Made by a program: the position numbers and the translations under genes | Origin: Arcanobacterium sp. | Lineage (GTDB): Bacteria; Actinomycetota; Actinomycetes; Actinomycetales; Actinomycetaceae | Assembly (NCBI GenBank): GCA_022778805.1 | Contig: JALFSN010000002.1 | Span: 1-64,000 of the forward strand | Direction of reading: 5' to 3' | Length of the DNA stretch: 64,000 nucleotides | Notes under the pieces: model-generated | What the model was told of the DNA's origin: nothing | The model's database searches: none | Seen by the model: the letters and a program-made list of their open reading frames with translations, nothing else | In this document: positions 41,300 through 51,525 of the stretch, piece after piece | How the letters are laid out: each line of letters starts with the position of its first letter | Numbering within the stretch: position 1 is the stretch's first letter

Positions 41300-43201
41300 A
41301 TGACATTGGAACATCAGCAGCTTGATCTTGACTCACTCTCCCCCGATCTGCGCGCAGCACTGGAAAACCGCTGGCCTAATATCGGCTCTGCCCTTGATAC
41401 GCGCGCCGAAGCTACTCCAGACGTGACCGGCTGGATGTATCCCGACGATCATGACGAGTGGCAAGAGCTGAGCTGGAAAGAGTTCCGTGATCGCACTCAC
41501 ACGGTGGCCGCCGGCCTACTCAGCCTCGGAATCGAGCCACGCTCCGTCGTAGCTATCAGCGCCAACACGTCGATTCGCTGGGTATTAGCTGATTTTGCAG
41601 TCAATTGTATCGGCGCTGTCACGTGTGCCTTGTATCCCAATACGCACGAAGATGATACGCAGTTTATTATCACCGACTCCGGAGCCTCCACGCTGATCGT
41701 AGAATCCCAGCGGCTGTTAGAAAAGATGCTTCACATTCCTGCAGTTGCGCAAGATATCAACCACGTGATCGTCCTCAATGGCGACCTCAGTGGTGACGTC
41801 GCTGCCGATGAGCGCGTCGTCACCTGGCAAACCCTTATAGCCCACGGCGAGCAATTTCAAGCTCAGTATCCAAGCCGTGTGCGCGAATTAATCGACGCCA
41901 CCACCCGTGATGATCTCGCCACGATCATTTACACGTCCGGCACTACGGGCCGCCCGAAAGGCGTGGAGCTCACCCATGACAACTGGATTTACGAGGGGAC
42001 GTCGTGGGGAGCGAACGACACTCTCTACCCCACAGATGTCCACTACATCTGGCTGCCGCTGACGCACGCTTTCGGCAAAGCGATGCTGCTTGTCGATATT
42101 TATACTGGGTGCGTGACGGCGCTCGATGGGCGCGTGCCAAAAATCGTCGAAAACATGGCTAAAGTGCGTCCCACGCTCATGTGCGGTGTGCCCCGCATCT
42201 TTGAGAAAGTTCGAGCTGGCACCGATAATGCCGTCAAGCCGGGCACACCTAAAGCTGCTCTGCTCAAGCACGCCATGAAAATAGCCGATAAGAGCTTCCC
42301 GTACCGTTCGCAGGGCAAACCGATGCCACCGGTGCTCGCTGCCGAATACAAGCTCTTCGACAAACTCGCTTACTCCACCATCCGCAATCTCCTCGGCGGA
42401 CGGCTGCGTTTCCTCGTGAGCGGTTCAGCTCGGCTCGATCCGGATGTGCAGAAGTGGTTCTTCAACATCGGTATCAAACTTGTGGAGGGGTACGGCGTCA
42501 CGGAGACGAGCGCCGTCACCACTTACAACCGACCACAAGAGTTCCGTTTCGGCACTGTTGGCCGTCTCGCCCCTGGTACCAGTGCAAAAGTCTCAGATGA
42601 GGGGGAGCTTTTGTTGCGTGGCGGCGGAGTCATGCGCCAGTATCACAACGATCCCGAACTCACAGCCCAGATGATTAAGGATGGATGGTTCCACACGGGT
42701 GACGTCGGCACCATCGACGACGAGGGTTACGTGCGCATCACCGACCGCATCAAAGATGTGATGAAATCGTCGAACGGAAAGTTTATCTCACCAGCAGCAG
42801 TGGAGGGGGCTTTGACGAGCAGTAGTGCTGCCATTTCCCAGGCAGTTGCCGTCGGTGAAGGGCGCAAATTCGTCTCGGCGCTGATCGCCCTCGATCCTGA
42901 ATGGGTGGAGCAGTGGACGAAGCTCAACGGTTTTGACGTGGACTACTCCGAGGCGCTCACACTGCCAGAATTGCGTAGTACGCTGCGCGAAGAGGTACAG
43001 CAGGCCAATAAGCGACTCTCCCGCTGGGAGCAGGTGAAGCGCTTCGCTTTCTTGCCTGAAGAAATGACTCCAGAAAATGGCACCGCCACGCCCACCGCTA
43101 AGGTGAAGCGGCGGCTCGTGATGGAAAAATACTCTGACATCATCGACAAGCTCTACGCCGGCGCCGAACTCTGGGGACCAGCTAATCCGACGTATCTCTG
43201 A
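41300..43201 (+). CDS. Long-chain fatty acid-CoA ligase (FadD15-like)
   Basis: 633 residues, AMP-binding long-chain acyl-CoA synthetase. P-loop TIIYTSGTTGRPKGVELTHD (near 210), GYGVTETSAVTTYN (near 395), HTGDVGTIDDEGYVRITDRIKDVMKSSNGKFISP (near 465), ending KVKRRLVMEKY. It activates fatty acids with ATP and CoA at the membrane. The C-terminal form 'KSSNGKFISP' is typical of FadD15/FAA-like ligases. The gene is divergent from, and almost abuts, the other adenylate-forming enzyme. Confidence 0.92.
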   Translation: MTLEHQQLDLDSLSPDLRAALENRWPNIGSALDTRAEATPDVTGWMYPDDHDEWQELSWKEFRDRTHTVAAGLLSLGIEPRSVVAISANTSIRWVLADFAVNCIGAVTCALYPNTHEDDTQFIITDSGASTLIVESQRLLEKMLHIPAVAQDINHVIVLNGDLSGDVAADERVVTWQTLIAHGEQFQAQYPSRVRELIDATTRDDLATIIYTSGTTGRPKGVELTHDNWIYEGTSWGANDTLYPTDVHYIWLPLTHAFGKAMLLVDIYTGCVTALDGRVPKIVENMAKVRPTLMCGVPRIFEKVRAGTDNAVKPGTPKAALLKHAMKIADKSFPYRSQGKPMPPVLAAEYKLFDKLAYSTIRNLLGGRLRFLVSGSARLDPDVQKWFFNIGIKLVEGYGVTETSAVTTYNRPQEFRFGTVGRLAPGTSAKVSDEGELLLRGGGVMRQYHNDPELTAQMIKDGWFHTGDVGTIDDEGYVRITDRIKDVMKSSNGKFISPAAVEGALTSSSAAISQAVAVGEGRKFVSALIALDPEWVEQWTKLNGFDVDYSEALTLPELRSTLREEVQQANKRLSRWEQVKRFAFLPEEMTPENGTATPTAKVKRRLVMEKYSDIIDKLYAGAELWGPANPTYL

Positions 43202-43332
43202 TACTGCATCTCTGAACTAACCTACGGCTAACCTGGGTTCAGGCTCTGCTGGCACGGGTTCAGGCTCGTGTGCTGCTAAGCTGCCCCAAGCCTGCCTGAG
43301 CTAGCCGGTTCTGAGTTCACCTGACGTCTGGA

Positions 43333-44118
43333 TTAGCCTAGCGCTCCGAGCAGCAACAGCCAGGAATCAGATCCAGGGCGGATGACGTCGTAGTGATTTT
43401 CACCAGGCACCAGCGCGATATTGAATGGCTCCGTGAGAAAATTTTTCGTGCGCGCCACCGGCACAGTGCGGTCAAGCGTCCCGTGAATGACGTCAAGATG
43501 CAAACCTCGCTGCTGAAATCCGGCAGCGCCCATCGCATAATAGCCTGCGAGCGGCTCCCACTGCGCATAGAGCTGCGGGTCTTCCTCTGGCATTTTTTGT
43601 AGCCACAACGCTATCGGATTGATATCGAGCTCGTTGGCATCTTCATCAGCTGCCCGAGCTAGTTCCAGTATCGGAGCGAGCACCACAGCGTGACGCACCT
43701 GAACGGCGTCAGAGAAGAGCGCATGAGAGACGAAAATAGCACCTGAAGAGTGCCCCACCCACATGGCGTTCTCCAGCTGTGGGTGGCGGGCAAGTGTCTC
43801 AATATCGTCAAATGAAGTTTTTGGGTCTCCAAGCACATGCCGATACTCAGCGAGAGCCACGTGATACCCACTCTCCCCTAAGGCGAGCGCGGCGGGACGC
43901 AAATACCTGAGTGTGCCGTCCTCGTGAAAATACCCACCGTGAATCATTACTACGACAGCGCCGTCCTCAGGGCCATACCACTCAATGAACTGGTCTGGAT
44001 GAACCCCGTAGCGCTCTATCTGTTCACTAGCGACGTCGAGAGACTGTAGGTTGTCCATTACCTGCACCTCAGCTGCTGCCTGCTGTGCGCGACTTCGTTC
44101 CGGTGGCTCTTCTACCAT
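43333..44118 (-). CDS. Alpha/beta hydrolase
   Basis: 261 residues from ATG 44118. Esterase-type motifs: oxyanion loop VVVMIHGGYF, nucleophile MWVGHSSGAIF (Ser of GHSSG near residue 140), acid in VIHGTLDRTVP and His in GENHYDV. It resembles small esterases of the kynurenine formamidase/BD-FAE type, but the substrate is unknown. A TATAGT box 7 bases before the ATG suggests a leaderless mRNA; a GTG 9 bases upstream (44127) is less likely for that reason. Confidence 0.85.
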   Translation of the reverse strand: MVEEPPERSRAQQAAAEVQVMDNLQSLDVASEQIERYGVHPDQFIEWYGPEDGAVVVMIHGGYFHEDGTLRYLRPAALALGESGYHVALAEYRHVLGDPKTSFDDIETLARHPQLENAMWVGHSSGAIFVSHALFSDAVQVRHAVVLAPILELARAADEDANELDINPIALWLQKMPEEDPQLYAQWEPLAGYYAMGAAGFQQRGLHLDVIHGTLDRTVPVARTKNFLTEPFNIALVPGENHYDVIRPGSDSWLLLLGALG

Positions 44119-44131
44119 GGGTACCACTATA
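44119..44131 (-). promoter_or_regulatory. -10 box of a probable leaderless hydrolase promoter
   Basis: Minus-strand TATAGT (44131-44126) lies 7 bases before the ATG at 44118, inside the gap to the phosphatase-like gene. Confidence 0.45.
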
Positions 44132-44151
44132 ACCTATGGCGCCTCCCGTCC

Positions 44152-44625
44152 TCACTCCTGCGGTTTTTGCGGCAACTTTCGCGGAGGCTCCATGTCCATG
44201 AGAAATCCTCGCTGTGCGTGGCTGGAGACAGACTCTGGATTGTAATGCTGCTGTACAAATGCGATAGCATCAGCGGCATCCATACCACTGATGACGGCCA
44301 GCATAGCCAGCGCAGTACCAGTGCGTCCCACACCGCCACCACAGGTGATTTCAACCCGCTCAGATGCCGCTCTTTCCAGCAGCTGGCTCAATTGTTCAAT
44401 AGCTCGTTGCGGCCGCTGCGGGAGCCGATTATCTGGCCAAGAGATATAGACAATTTCACGCCCCATCCCCACTGCGTGCCGCGCTGCAAACGCTTCCGGA
44501 CTCGCCGTAGTGAGCACTGCAGAGACATCTGCATACTCCGAAATGGGCTGATTCCAGGAGCGGCCACGGACTCTCTGACCTGATGGAAACTCCACCACGC
44601 CTTTATCCAAGTCCCACGTAACCAT
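44152..44625 (-). CDS. Protein tyrosine/dual-specificity phosphatase-like protein
   Basis: 157 residues from ATG 44625 (AAGGGG a few bases upstream; a longer form to 44691 is possible). The phosphatase loop is CGGGVGRTGTALAML (CX5R, Cys near residue 94), followed by the helix typical of cysteine phosphatases. A general-acid Asp may be in SWPDNRLP. It probably dephosphorylates proteins or small phosphorylated molecules. It precedes the alpha/beta hydrolase on the same strand, but that gene seems to have its own promoter. Confidence 0.85.
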   Translation of the reverse strand: MVTWDLDKGVVEFPSGQRVRGRSWNQPISEYADVSAVLTTASPEAFAARHAVGMGREIVYISWPDNRLPQRPQRAIEQLSQLLERAASERVEITCGGGVGRTGTALAMLAVISGMDAADAIAFVQQHYNPESVSSHAQRGFLMDMEPPRKLPQKPQE

Positions 44626-45065
44626 TCCGACCCCTTGCTGGCGCCTCTTTTGCGCACCATCGCACCTCTGAGACCATCTGATTGTAAACACGCCCTTTGA
44701 GCATGATTCAAATTAACGTGCAGTGATATTAGCCCTACGTGAGATTAGCCCCATTGCGTGCCCTGAGATCACCCCTATTGCGTGTCTCACTCTCGTCGGC
44801 ACGCTCTCACGTTCGGTGACGCCGCGCCCACTAAGCCACTTGAGCGCCGTTTTATCAACACGCTTTCCGCAGAATGCATAGCAGAATATAGCTCCAATGT
44901 AGCTCCTCTGGTGAGAATCGAACGCATCATTACCTGAGCTGCACTACACTGTGGGACGTACACTTATCGTGAAATGATTCGTCGAACAGATCGCCGTGTT
45001 TGCTGAGGCATGTGCTAAATATGCGGCAAACACTTGAATTCATCTGAGGACATTGGAGTTCATCT
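44626..45065. other. Divergent intergenic region before icd
   Basis: 440 bases carrying the promoters of the phosphatase-like gene (minus) and icd (plus). A stretch near 44905-44945 looks vaguely tRNA-like but does not fold. I see no other feature. Confidence 0.4.
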
Positions 45066-47282
45066 ATGGCATCAATCATCTACACTCACACCGATGAAGC
45101 CCCTATGCTGGCCACCGCATCGTTTCTACCTATCGTGAGAGCTTTCGCAAACAAAGCCGGCGTACAGGTGCAGACGCGAGACATCTCCTTAGCAGGCCGC
45201 ATTGTGGCAGCCTTGTCTGACCTTCTCCCCGAGAGCCAGCGCGAGCACGATGCCTTGGCTGAGCTCGGCGCGCTCACCCATGATCCCTCAGCAAACATTA
45301 TTAAACTCCCCAATATCTCGGCCTCTCTTCCCCAACTCTTAGCAGCGATTGCGGAGCTGCAAGCTCGTGGTATCGCCCTGCCCAATTATCCTGAAAATCC
45401 GACGACCGACGCGCAGCGTGATATTCGCGCCCGCTATGACGCCGTCAAAGGCTCAGCAGTTAATCCGGTACTGCGCGAGGGGAACTCCGACCGGCGTGCC
45501 CCGAAAGTGGTCAAGAATTATGCCAAAACTCATCCGCATACGATGGGTGCATGGGATCCTCAGAGCCGTACGCGCGTGGCGACGATGACGAGCGGCGACT
45601 TCCGCGCCAATGAGCTCAGCGTCGTCATTAATTCTGATTCCACTGTGGACTACGTGCTAGTTGCAGCAGACGGCAGTGAGAACATACTCAAAAGCGCTAT
45701 GCCCGTCCTCGCCGGCGAGATACTTGACTCCACCGTGATGAGCGCCCAGGCGCTTGATATTTTCCTCGCTGAACAGGTGCAGGCGGCCAAAGATGAACAT
45801 CTACTCTTCTCCACGCATTTAAAAGCCACCATGATGAAAGTGAGCGACCCGATCATTTTTGGGCACGTCGTGCGCGCTTTCTTCCCCACTACTTTCGCTG
45901 CCTACGGCGCAGAGCTAAATCAGGCAGGACTCAGCGCTAATAACGGACTTGGCTCCATTCTGGCTGGCCTCGATGCTCTGCCACACGGCGCAGAGATTCG
46001 CGCGAGTTTTGAACGGGAAATGGCAGATGGCCCGCACCTGGCTATGGTGAATTCCGATAAGGGCATCACGAACCTCCACGTGCCAAGCGACGTGATTATT
46101 GACGCTTCTATGCCAGCTATGATTCGTAACTCCGGCCACATGTGGGATTCCGATGGCAAACCGGCAGACACTCTCGCCGTCATTCCAGATAGCTCATATG
46201 CGGGTGTCTACGCCGTCGTGATTGAGGACTGCAAGAAGAATGGCGCATTCGATCCGGCCACCATGGGTACTGTGCCGAATGTGGGGCTAATGGCGCAGAA
46301 AGCAGAAGAGTACGGCTCGCACGATAAGACGTTCGAGATACCGCACGCTGGGCGGGTAGAAGTGCGGCTAGCGGACGGCAGCGTCCTCATGACTCAGAGC
46401 GTGGAAGCTGGCGATATTTTCCGCTCGTGCCAAGCAAAAGATGCCCCAATCCGCGACTGGGTGGCGCTGGCAGTCCGACGAGCCCGCTTGAGCTCCACGC
46501 CCGCCGTGTTCTGGCTTGATCCTGAACGTGCCCACGATCGCAATATTCGCGCTAAAGTAGAGCGTTATCTCGCCGAAGAGGATACCGACGGACTCGACAT
46601 CAGAATTATGAGTCCCCGCGAGGCCACACAATTTTCAATTGATCGCGCCCGCCGAGGAGAAGACACGATCAGCGTGACGGGTAATGTGTTACGCGATTAT
46701 CTCACTGATCTCTTCCCGATTATGGAGCTTGGCACGAGCGCTAAGATGCTCTCAATCGTGCCGCTCATGGCTGGCGGTGGCTTGTTTGAAACCGGAGCTG
46801 GCGGCTCTGCCCCCAAGCATGTGCAGCAGCTCATCAGCGAGAACTATTTGCGCTGGGATTCGCTCGGAGAGTTTTTAGCATTGGCAGAGAGTCTGCGACA
46901 GTTGGCACGTTTCGATGACAATCCGCGAGCGAACATTCTCGCCGATGCCCTCGATCAGGCTACTGAGAAGCTACTCAATGAGGGAAAGAGCCCCACCCGT
47001 AGGCTCGGCGGTATCGACAACCGCGGTTCACATGCGTGGATTGCTATCTGGTGGGCGCAGGCTCTTGCCACTCAGCGCGATGACGCCGAGCTGGCCGCTG
47101 CATTTACGCACGCCGCCGAGCAGCTCGCCGAAAACGCTGAAAAAATTGAGCACGAACTCATTGCCGTTCAGGGAAAGCCCGTCGATATTGGCGGATACTA
47201 CCGCCCTGACGCAGCTAAAGTGGCAGCCGTTATGCGCCCGAGCGCCACGCTTAACGCCATTATCGACGCCTTGGGGCGCTAG
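45066..47282 (+). CDS. icd: Monomeric NADP-dependent isocitrate dehydrogenase
   Basis: 738 residues, the standard length of the monomeric (IDH-II) type found in actinobacteria. It opens with [22 protein letters not shown] and includes [20 protein letters not shown] (substrate contacts), DSDGKPADT, and [16 protein letters not shown]. It converts isocitrate to 2-oxoglutarate with NADP in the cytoplasm. GGAG lies 8 bases before the ATG. The gene ends at a perfect hairpin. Confidence 0.97.
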   Translation: MASIIYTHTDEAPMLATASFLPIVRAFANKAGVQVQTRDISLAGRIVAALSDLLPESQREHDALAELGALTHDPSANIIKLPNISASLPQLLAAIAELQARGIALPNYPENPTTDAQRDIRARYDAVKGSAVNPVLREGNSDRRAPKVVKNYAKTHPHTMGAWDPQSRTRVATMTSGDFRANELSVVINSDSTVDYVLVAADGSENILKSAMPVLAGEILDSTVMSAQALDIFLAEQVQAAKDEHLLFSTHLKATMMKVSDPIIFGHVVRAFFPTTFAAYGAELNQAGLSANNGLGSILAGLDALPHGAEIRASFEREMADGPHLAMVNSDKGITNLHVPSDVIIDASMPAMIRNSGHMWDSDGKPADTLAVIPDSSYAGVYAVVIEDCKKNGAFDPATMGTVPNVGLMAQKAEEYGSHDKTFEIPHAGRVEVRLADGSVLMTQSVEAGDIFRSCQAKDAPIRDWVALAVRRARLSSTPAVFWLDPERAHDRNIRAKVERYLAEEDTDGLDIRIMSPREATQFSIDRARRGEDTISVTGNVLRDYLTDLFPIMELGTSAKMLSIVPLMAGGGLFETGAGGSAPKHVQQLISENYLRWDSLGEFLALAESLRQLARFDDNPRANILADALDQATEKLLNEGKSPTRRLGGIDNRGSHAWIAIWWAQALATQRDDAELAAAFTHAAEQLAENAEKIEHELIAVQGKPVDIGGYYRPDAAKVAAVMRPSATLNAIIDALGR

Positions 47283-47292
47283 ACCCATACCG

Positions 47293-47324
47293 CGATGGCC
47301 AGAGCTGGCTAGCACTGGCCATCG
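47293..47324 (+). terminator. Terminator after icd
   Basis: CGATGGCCAG/CTGGCCATCG, a perfect 10-bp stem with a 12-nt loop, starting 11 bases after the icd stop. Confidence 0.75.
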
Positions 47325-47340
47325 CTGCGTCATCACCGTG

Positions 47341-47373
47341 TATGACTCGCCTGCACTGACCCAGCGAGTCATA
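47341..47373 (-). terminator. Terminator after the DUF1846 gene
   Basis: TATGACTCGC/GCGAGTCATA, a perfect 10-bp stem, ending 5 bases from the stop of the convergent DUF1846 gene. With the icd hairpin it forms a back-to-back terminator pair. Confidence 0.75.
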
Positions 47374-47377
47374 CCAC

Positions 47378-48865
47378 TCAGCGTTTGCGGTACAGGCTCT
47401 TGACGGCATACTGCGGATCGCAGGTGACCCGCACCCGCAGATTGCGGAAAATGGTCTCATCTACGGAGCCGAGAATCGTGGTGGTGTGCACATCGCACTC
47501 GGCCAACTCAGGAATTTTTGCCAGCGCATTGCGAGCATCTTGGCTATGGGCGGCAGACGTGCTGAGCGCAATTAAGACTTCATCCGTATGCAAACGCGGG
47601 TTGCGCGAGCCGAGATGTTCAACTTTGAGCGTCTGGATTGGCTCAATAGCTTGCGGTGCCAACAGATCGATATCTGGATCAATACCCGCCAGATATTTGA
47701 GCGCATTGAGCAGCATTGCCGATGAGCAGCCAAGCAGTGCAGACGTCTTGCCACAGATAATCGTGCCATCAGCGAGCTGAATGGCGCTGCCAGGCTGGCC
47801 GGTCTGCTGTGCCACTGCTCGCGCCGCCGGAACGACCGATCGACTCTGCGGGCTAACACCCACCTTTGCCATCAGCAGCGCTATGCTTTCGCTCATTTTT
47901 GGCTCTAGTTCTCCGCGCTTTTCGCTCACCAGCGCTTCAAAATACCGCCGAATAATCTCTTGTTTTCCAGCCTCGCGGCAGACGTCGTCATCGCAGATGC
48001 AATAGCCCGCCATATTCACGCCCATATCCGTAGGGCTCTTGTACGGTGACGTCCCTGCAAGACGAGTGAGCTGGGCGAGCAACAGCGGAAACACTTCCAC
48101 GTCGCGGTTGTAGTTCACAGTCTGCTCCCCATAGGCAGCCAAATGGAACGGATCAATCATATTGACGTCGTCAAGATCAGCCGTCGCCGCCTCATAGGCG
48201 AGATTCACAGGGTGATCTAGTGGCAAATTCCAGATGGGAAACGTCTCGAACTTTGCATACCCCGCGGCTCCACCACGGGCAAATTCGCCGTAGATCTGGC
48301 TCAGACACGTCGCTAATTTTCCTGACCCTGGCCCCGGCGCCGTCACGACCACAAGGTCACGAGTGATCTGCGCAAACTCATTGCGACCAAAACCTTTATC
48401 GGAGATCACAAGGTCGAGATTAGTGGGATACCCTGGAATGAGGTAGTGCCGCGAGACGCTTAAACCGAGTTTGATCAATCGCCGCCGAAAGGCTTTAGCA
48501 GCAGAATTATCGTCTTCCACATGGGTCATCACGACGTGCTGTACCATAAAGCCCCGCTCGCGGTAAGCATCCACGAGACGCAGCACGTCCTCCTCGTAGG
48601 TGATACCAAGATCGGCACGAATTTTATTGCGCACCAGATCCTGGGCGTTGAGCACAATGATGATTTCCATCTCATCGCGCAATTCTTCTAGCATTGAGAT
48701 TTTCAAATCGGGAAGAAACCCTGGCAATACCCGCGATGCATGGTAATCATCGAAAAGTTTGCCACCCATTTCGAGATAGAGCCTACCGCCCAGCTGGCTG
48801 CGCCGCTCCTTAATATGTTCACTTTGCATCCGAATATATTTCTGGGCGTCAAAACCGAGTGTCAT
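47378..48865 (-). CDS. DUF1846 family protein
   Basis: 495 residues covering the whole DUF1846 family: [23 protein letters not shown] at the start, [24 protein letters not shown], the [18 protein letters not shown]-loop-like segment, and a C-terminal domain with [12 protein letters not shown]. The family is widespread, with known structures but no agreed function; a nucleotide-binding role is suggested by the glycine-rich loop. Its start overlaps or abuts the prenyl synthase stop by about 2 bases, so it is probably the last gene of that transcript. Confidence 0.9.
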   Translation of the reverse strand: MTLGFDAQKYIRMQSEHIKERRSQLGGRLYLEMGGKLFDDYHASRVLPGFLPDLKISMLEELRDEMEIIIVLNAQDLVRNKIRADLGITYEEDVLRLVDAYRERGFMVQHVVMTHVEDDNSAAKAFRRRLIKLGLSVSRHYLIPGYPTNLDLVISDKGFGRNEFAQITRDLVVVTAPGPGSGKLATCLSQIYGEFARGGAAGYAKFETFPIWNLPLDHPVNLAYEAATADLDDVNMIDPFHLAAYGEQTVNYNRDVEVFPLLLAQLTRLAGTSPYKSPTDMGVNMAGYCICDDDVCREAGKQEIIRRYFEALVSEKRGELEPKMSESIALLMAKVGVSPQSRSVVPAARAVAQQTGQPGSAIQLADGTIICGKTSALLGCSSAMLLNALKYLAGIDPDIDLLAPQAIEPIQTLKVEHLGSRNPRLHTDEVLIALSTSAAHSQDARNALAKIPELAECDVHTTTILGSVDETIFRNLRVRVTCDPQYAVKSLYRKR

Positions 48866-48866
48866 A

Positions 48867-49892
48867 TTAGCTCATCCGATCTACCATTGCCTGGGCAAAC
48901 TGTTCTAGTGCTGTCCGCACCTCACCTGCCGGCACCGCAGCCAGCTCCGCGCGCGCGGCCTCAGCCCACTGGTAAGCAAGCTGACGTGTCTCCTCCACCA
49001 CCGGGTGATTCCGCAGCAGCGCCACGGCACGCCCTAAATTATTCGCTTCATCGAGGTGCCCACCATCGAGCAATTCCAGTATCTCCGCCCCCGCTTTATC
49101 GCTGTGAACAGACAGCTCTCCGCGCGCGCGGCGATCTCGAAGCAGCAGCGTCGGCATGGTATCGACGCCTTCCAGCAGATCTGTGCCTGGAGTTTTCCCA
49201 GTCACCGCTTCATCGGATACTAGATCGATCACGTCGTCAGCAAGCTGAAATGCCACTCCGACTTTCTCTCCATAATTCGCTACTGCCTCGGCCAGTTCAG
49301 ATTTTCCACCAGCCGCAAGCACTCCATAGCGAGCTGCTGCCGCAATCAGCGATCCCGTTTTGTCTGCGAGCACATGAATATAGTACACAATAGGGTCAGC
49401 TCCCACCCCTGGGCCTGCCGTCTCATGCAGTTCACCGATGCACAGGCGCTCGAACGCTGTGGCGTGCAGATGCACAGCTTCTGGCCCGAGGCCAGCCACG
49501 ATCGACGAGGCGCGAGCAAAGAGCACGTCGCCAGCCATAATGGCCGCAGCGTTCCCATACAGGTGCTGCGCCGAAGGGACGCCGCGGCGCAAAGGAGCAT
49601 CATCAATGACGTCATCATGATAGAGCGATGCCAAATGCGTGAGTTCCACAGCGAGTGCCGAATCGAACACCTCGGGAGCCTGGGGAGTATCTCCCAACTC
49701 AGCAGTGAGAAAACACAGCAGCGGTCGCAGACGCTTACCCCCTGCATCTGAGAGGTGCGATGTGGCAGCGTCCACGACGGCGTCGTCAATCCGAACAACG
49801 TCGTGCAACCGCTGCTCAAGTATAGAAAGGCGGTGAGCTAGGCGCTCGCCTAGCTCACCACTGTTGTCAAGTAACTGCGATAGAGCGCTCAC
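48867..49892 (-). CDS. Polyprenyl diphosphate synthase (HepT/IspB-like)
   Basis: 341 residues from GTG 49892. First Asp-rich motif in [15 protein letters not shown] (DDxxD), second in [13 protein letters not shown]. The long-chain type (no bulky residue blocking the chain) suggests an octa- to decaprenyl product for menaquinone. A TAAGGT box 7 bases before the GTG, inside the nuoN 3' end, suggests a separate leaderless transcript. Position behind nuoN is common in actinobacteria and links the quinone pool to complex I. Confidence 0.92.
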   Translation of the reverse strand: MSALSQLLDNSGELGERLAHRLSILEQRLHDVVRIDDAVVDAATSHLSDAGGKRLRPLLCFLTAELGDTPQAPEVFDSALAVELTHLASLYHDDVIDDAPLRRGVPSAQHLYGNAAAIMAGDVLFARASSIVAGLGPEAVHLHATAFERLCIGELHETAGPGVGADPIVYYIHVLADKTGSLIAAAARYGVLAAGGKSELAEAVANYGEKVGVAFQLADDVIDLVSDEAVTGKTPGTDLLEGVDTMPTLLLRDRRARGELSVHSDKAGAEILELLDGGHLDEANNLGRAVALLRNHPVVEETRQLAYQWAEAARAELAAVPAGEVRTALEQFAQAMVDRMS

Positions 49893-49905
49893 GCGTGTGA
49901 CCTTA
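49893..49905 (-). promoter_or_regulatory. -10 box of a probable leaderless prenyl synthase promoter
   Basis: Minus-strand TAAGGT (49905-49900) ends 7 bases before the GTG start at 49892. Confidence 0.4.
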
Positions 49906-51525
49906 TCACGCAAATGTTCCTTGGATGAAGTCCAAGACGGGCCCTGGAATAATCCCCAGCACAACGGTGATGGCCGCAGCAACGGCCACAGCGACTGTGC
50001 CCATTCCCTCTGACTCTACGACAGCGACAGTCTCGCCCTCTGGCTGTGCAAAAAACATGATCTGCACAAGCCGGAAGTAGAAGAAAGCCGTCGCGGCAGA
50101 AGCGAGTACCGCGATGACGACTAGCACCGTCTCTCCGCCGCTCACGCCGGCGCGGAACACCTCAAACTTTCCGATGAAACCGCTCGTGAGCGGGATTCCA
50201 GCGAAAGAGAGCAGGAAGAGCAGCATCACTGCCGCGCTGAGCGGAGAGCGCCGTCCCAGCCCCTTCCAGGCGTCCAGATTCGTAGCCTCTGCGAGAATGT
50301 TGCCTGCCGCATCGCGTTCACGCACTAACGTGACCAGAGCGAACGCTCCGACGATAGCCACTCCATAGGAGAGTAGATAGAAAAGAATGGCACTCACGCT
50401 CTGCTGGTAATCCTGGAACGAGAAATTCGCCGAGCGGATGGCGTTGATCGCAATCAGAATGAAGCCAGCGTGAGCCACAGACGAGTAAGCCAGCAGGCGC
50501 TTAATGTCGGTCTGCACCATGCCGAGAACCGTGCCCACCACGATGGTGAGGATGATGACAATCCACATAAACACATTCAGCTTGTCGGCTGCAGGCTGTG
50601 CAACGTACATGAAAATACGAGCGAGTGCGATAAAAGCAGCAGCTTTCGTGCCAGCGGCCATGAACCCGGTGACCGGAGTAGGAGCGCCCTGATAGACGTC
50701 CGGAGTCCATGAGTGGAACGGCACAGCCCCCACTTTGAACAGTAGCCCAATCACTACCATGGCTACACCGACCACAGCAATTCCAGTCTGTTGCGGATAT
50801 CCGCGCTGCATGAGCGTGAGCCCCGAGTAGAAGATAGTACTCGTAGCGCCGTAGCAGAGCGCCGCGCCCATCAAGAAAATTGCCGACGAAAAAGCGCCCA
50901 TCAGGAAGTATTTCATAGCTGCTTCCTGCGAGAGCACCCGTCGCCGACGCGCCATTGCCGAGAGCACATAGAGAGGGAGCGAGAGGACTTCAAGGGCTAT
51001 GAAAAGCGTGAGCAAATCATATGCGCTGGTGAAAACCAACATGCCCCCTGTGGAGAACAGAGCGAGTGGGAAGACCTCAGTATGTTCACGCCCAGCCGCA
51101 CTCGACTCTCGCTCTGCCTCTGATCCAGGACGCGTGGCAGCAGAAGCGACGAAAGCGCCGTCATGCAATTCGCTGCGATCTGCGATCACCAAAAAAGCGA
51201 GAATAGCGGCAACGACGATCACCCCTTGCCCGATCAGCGAGAGTGGATCTTCAACCATAGAGATGCCCTCTCCACGTTGATCACCAGGAATACCCACCAT
51301 CGGCAGTTGGAAACCTGGGCCACTTGCTGCGGCCACGCTCCAGCGCCACACAATCGCCACCAGCGCGGCAGCCAACGCCAGTAGTGAGAGAACTATCTGG
51401 ATCGGCCGGCGCGCAACACGAGGAGCAAACGCCTCAATTAATGTGCTCAATACGGCCGCACCAAAAATAATCAGGAGCGGGGTAAGCGAAGCCCACTGAA
51501 TAATTGGAAGAGTGGCGGAATTCAT
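49906..51525 (-). CDS. nuoN: NADH-quinone oxidoreductase subunit N
   Basis: 539 residues, about 14 membrane helices. Proton-channel residues are visible as in antiporter-like subunits: a Glu in LFIALEVLSLPLYVL and a Lys in LLFKVGAVPFHSWTPDVYQGAPTPVTGFMA, with a further Lys in GTKAAAFIAL. NuoN is one of three proton pumps of the membrane arm. The start overlaps the nuoM stop by 4 bases. Confidence 0.96.
   Translation of the reverse strand: MNSATLPIIQWASLTPLLIIFGAAVLSTLIEAFAPRVARRPIQIVLSLLALAAALVAIVWRWSVAAASGPGFQLPMVGIPGDQRGEGISMVEDPLSLIGQGVIVVAAILAFLVIADRSELHDGAFVASAATRPGSEAERESSAAGREHTEVFPLALFSTGGMLVFTSAYDLLTLFIALEVLSLPLYVLSAMARRRRVLSQEAAMKYFLMGAFSSAIFLMGAALCYGATSTIFYSGLTLMQRGYPQQTGIAVVGVAMVVIGLLFKVGAVPFHSWTPDVYQGAPTPVTGFMAAGTKAAAFIALARIFMYVAQPAADKLNVFMWIVIILTIVVGTVLGMVQTDIKRLLAYSSVAHAGFILIAINAIRSANFSFQDYQQSVSAILFYLLSYGVAIVGAFALVTLVRERDAAGNILAEATNLDAWKGLGRRSPLSAAVMLLFLLSFAGIPLTSGFIGKFEVFRAGVSGGETVLVVIAVLASAATAFFYFRLVQIMFFAQPEGETVAVVESEGMGTVAVAVAAAITVVLGIIPGPVLDFIQGTFA

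Noticed and set aside
43202-43332. Short repeats of GGTTCAGGCTC between the acyl-CoA synthetase and hydrolase genes
   Set aside because: Only two imperfect copies, no regular unit; probably terminator-region sequence.
44900-44960. tRNA-like stretch (TTCGATTC with a CACCAG end on the minus strand)
   Set aside because: The T-arm does not pair and no acceptor, D or anticodon arms can be formed.
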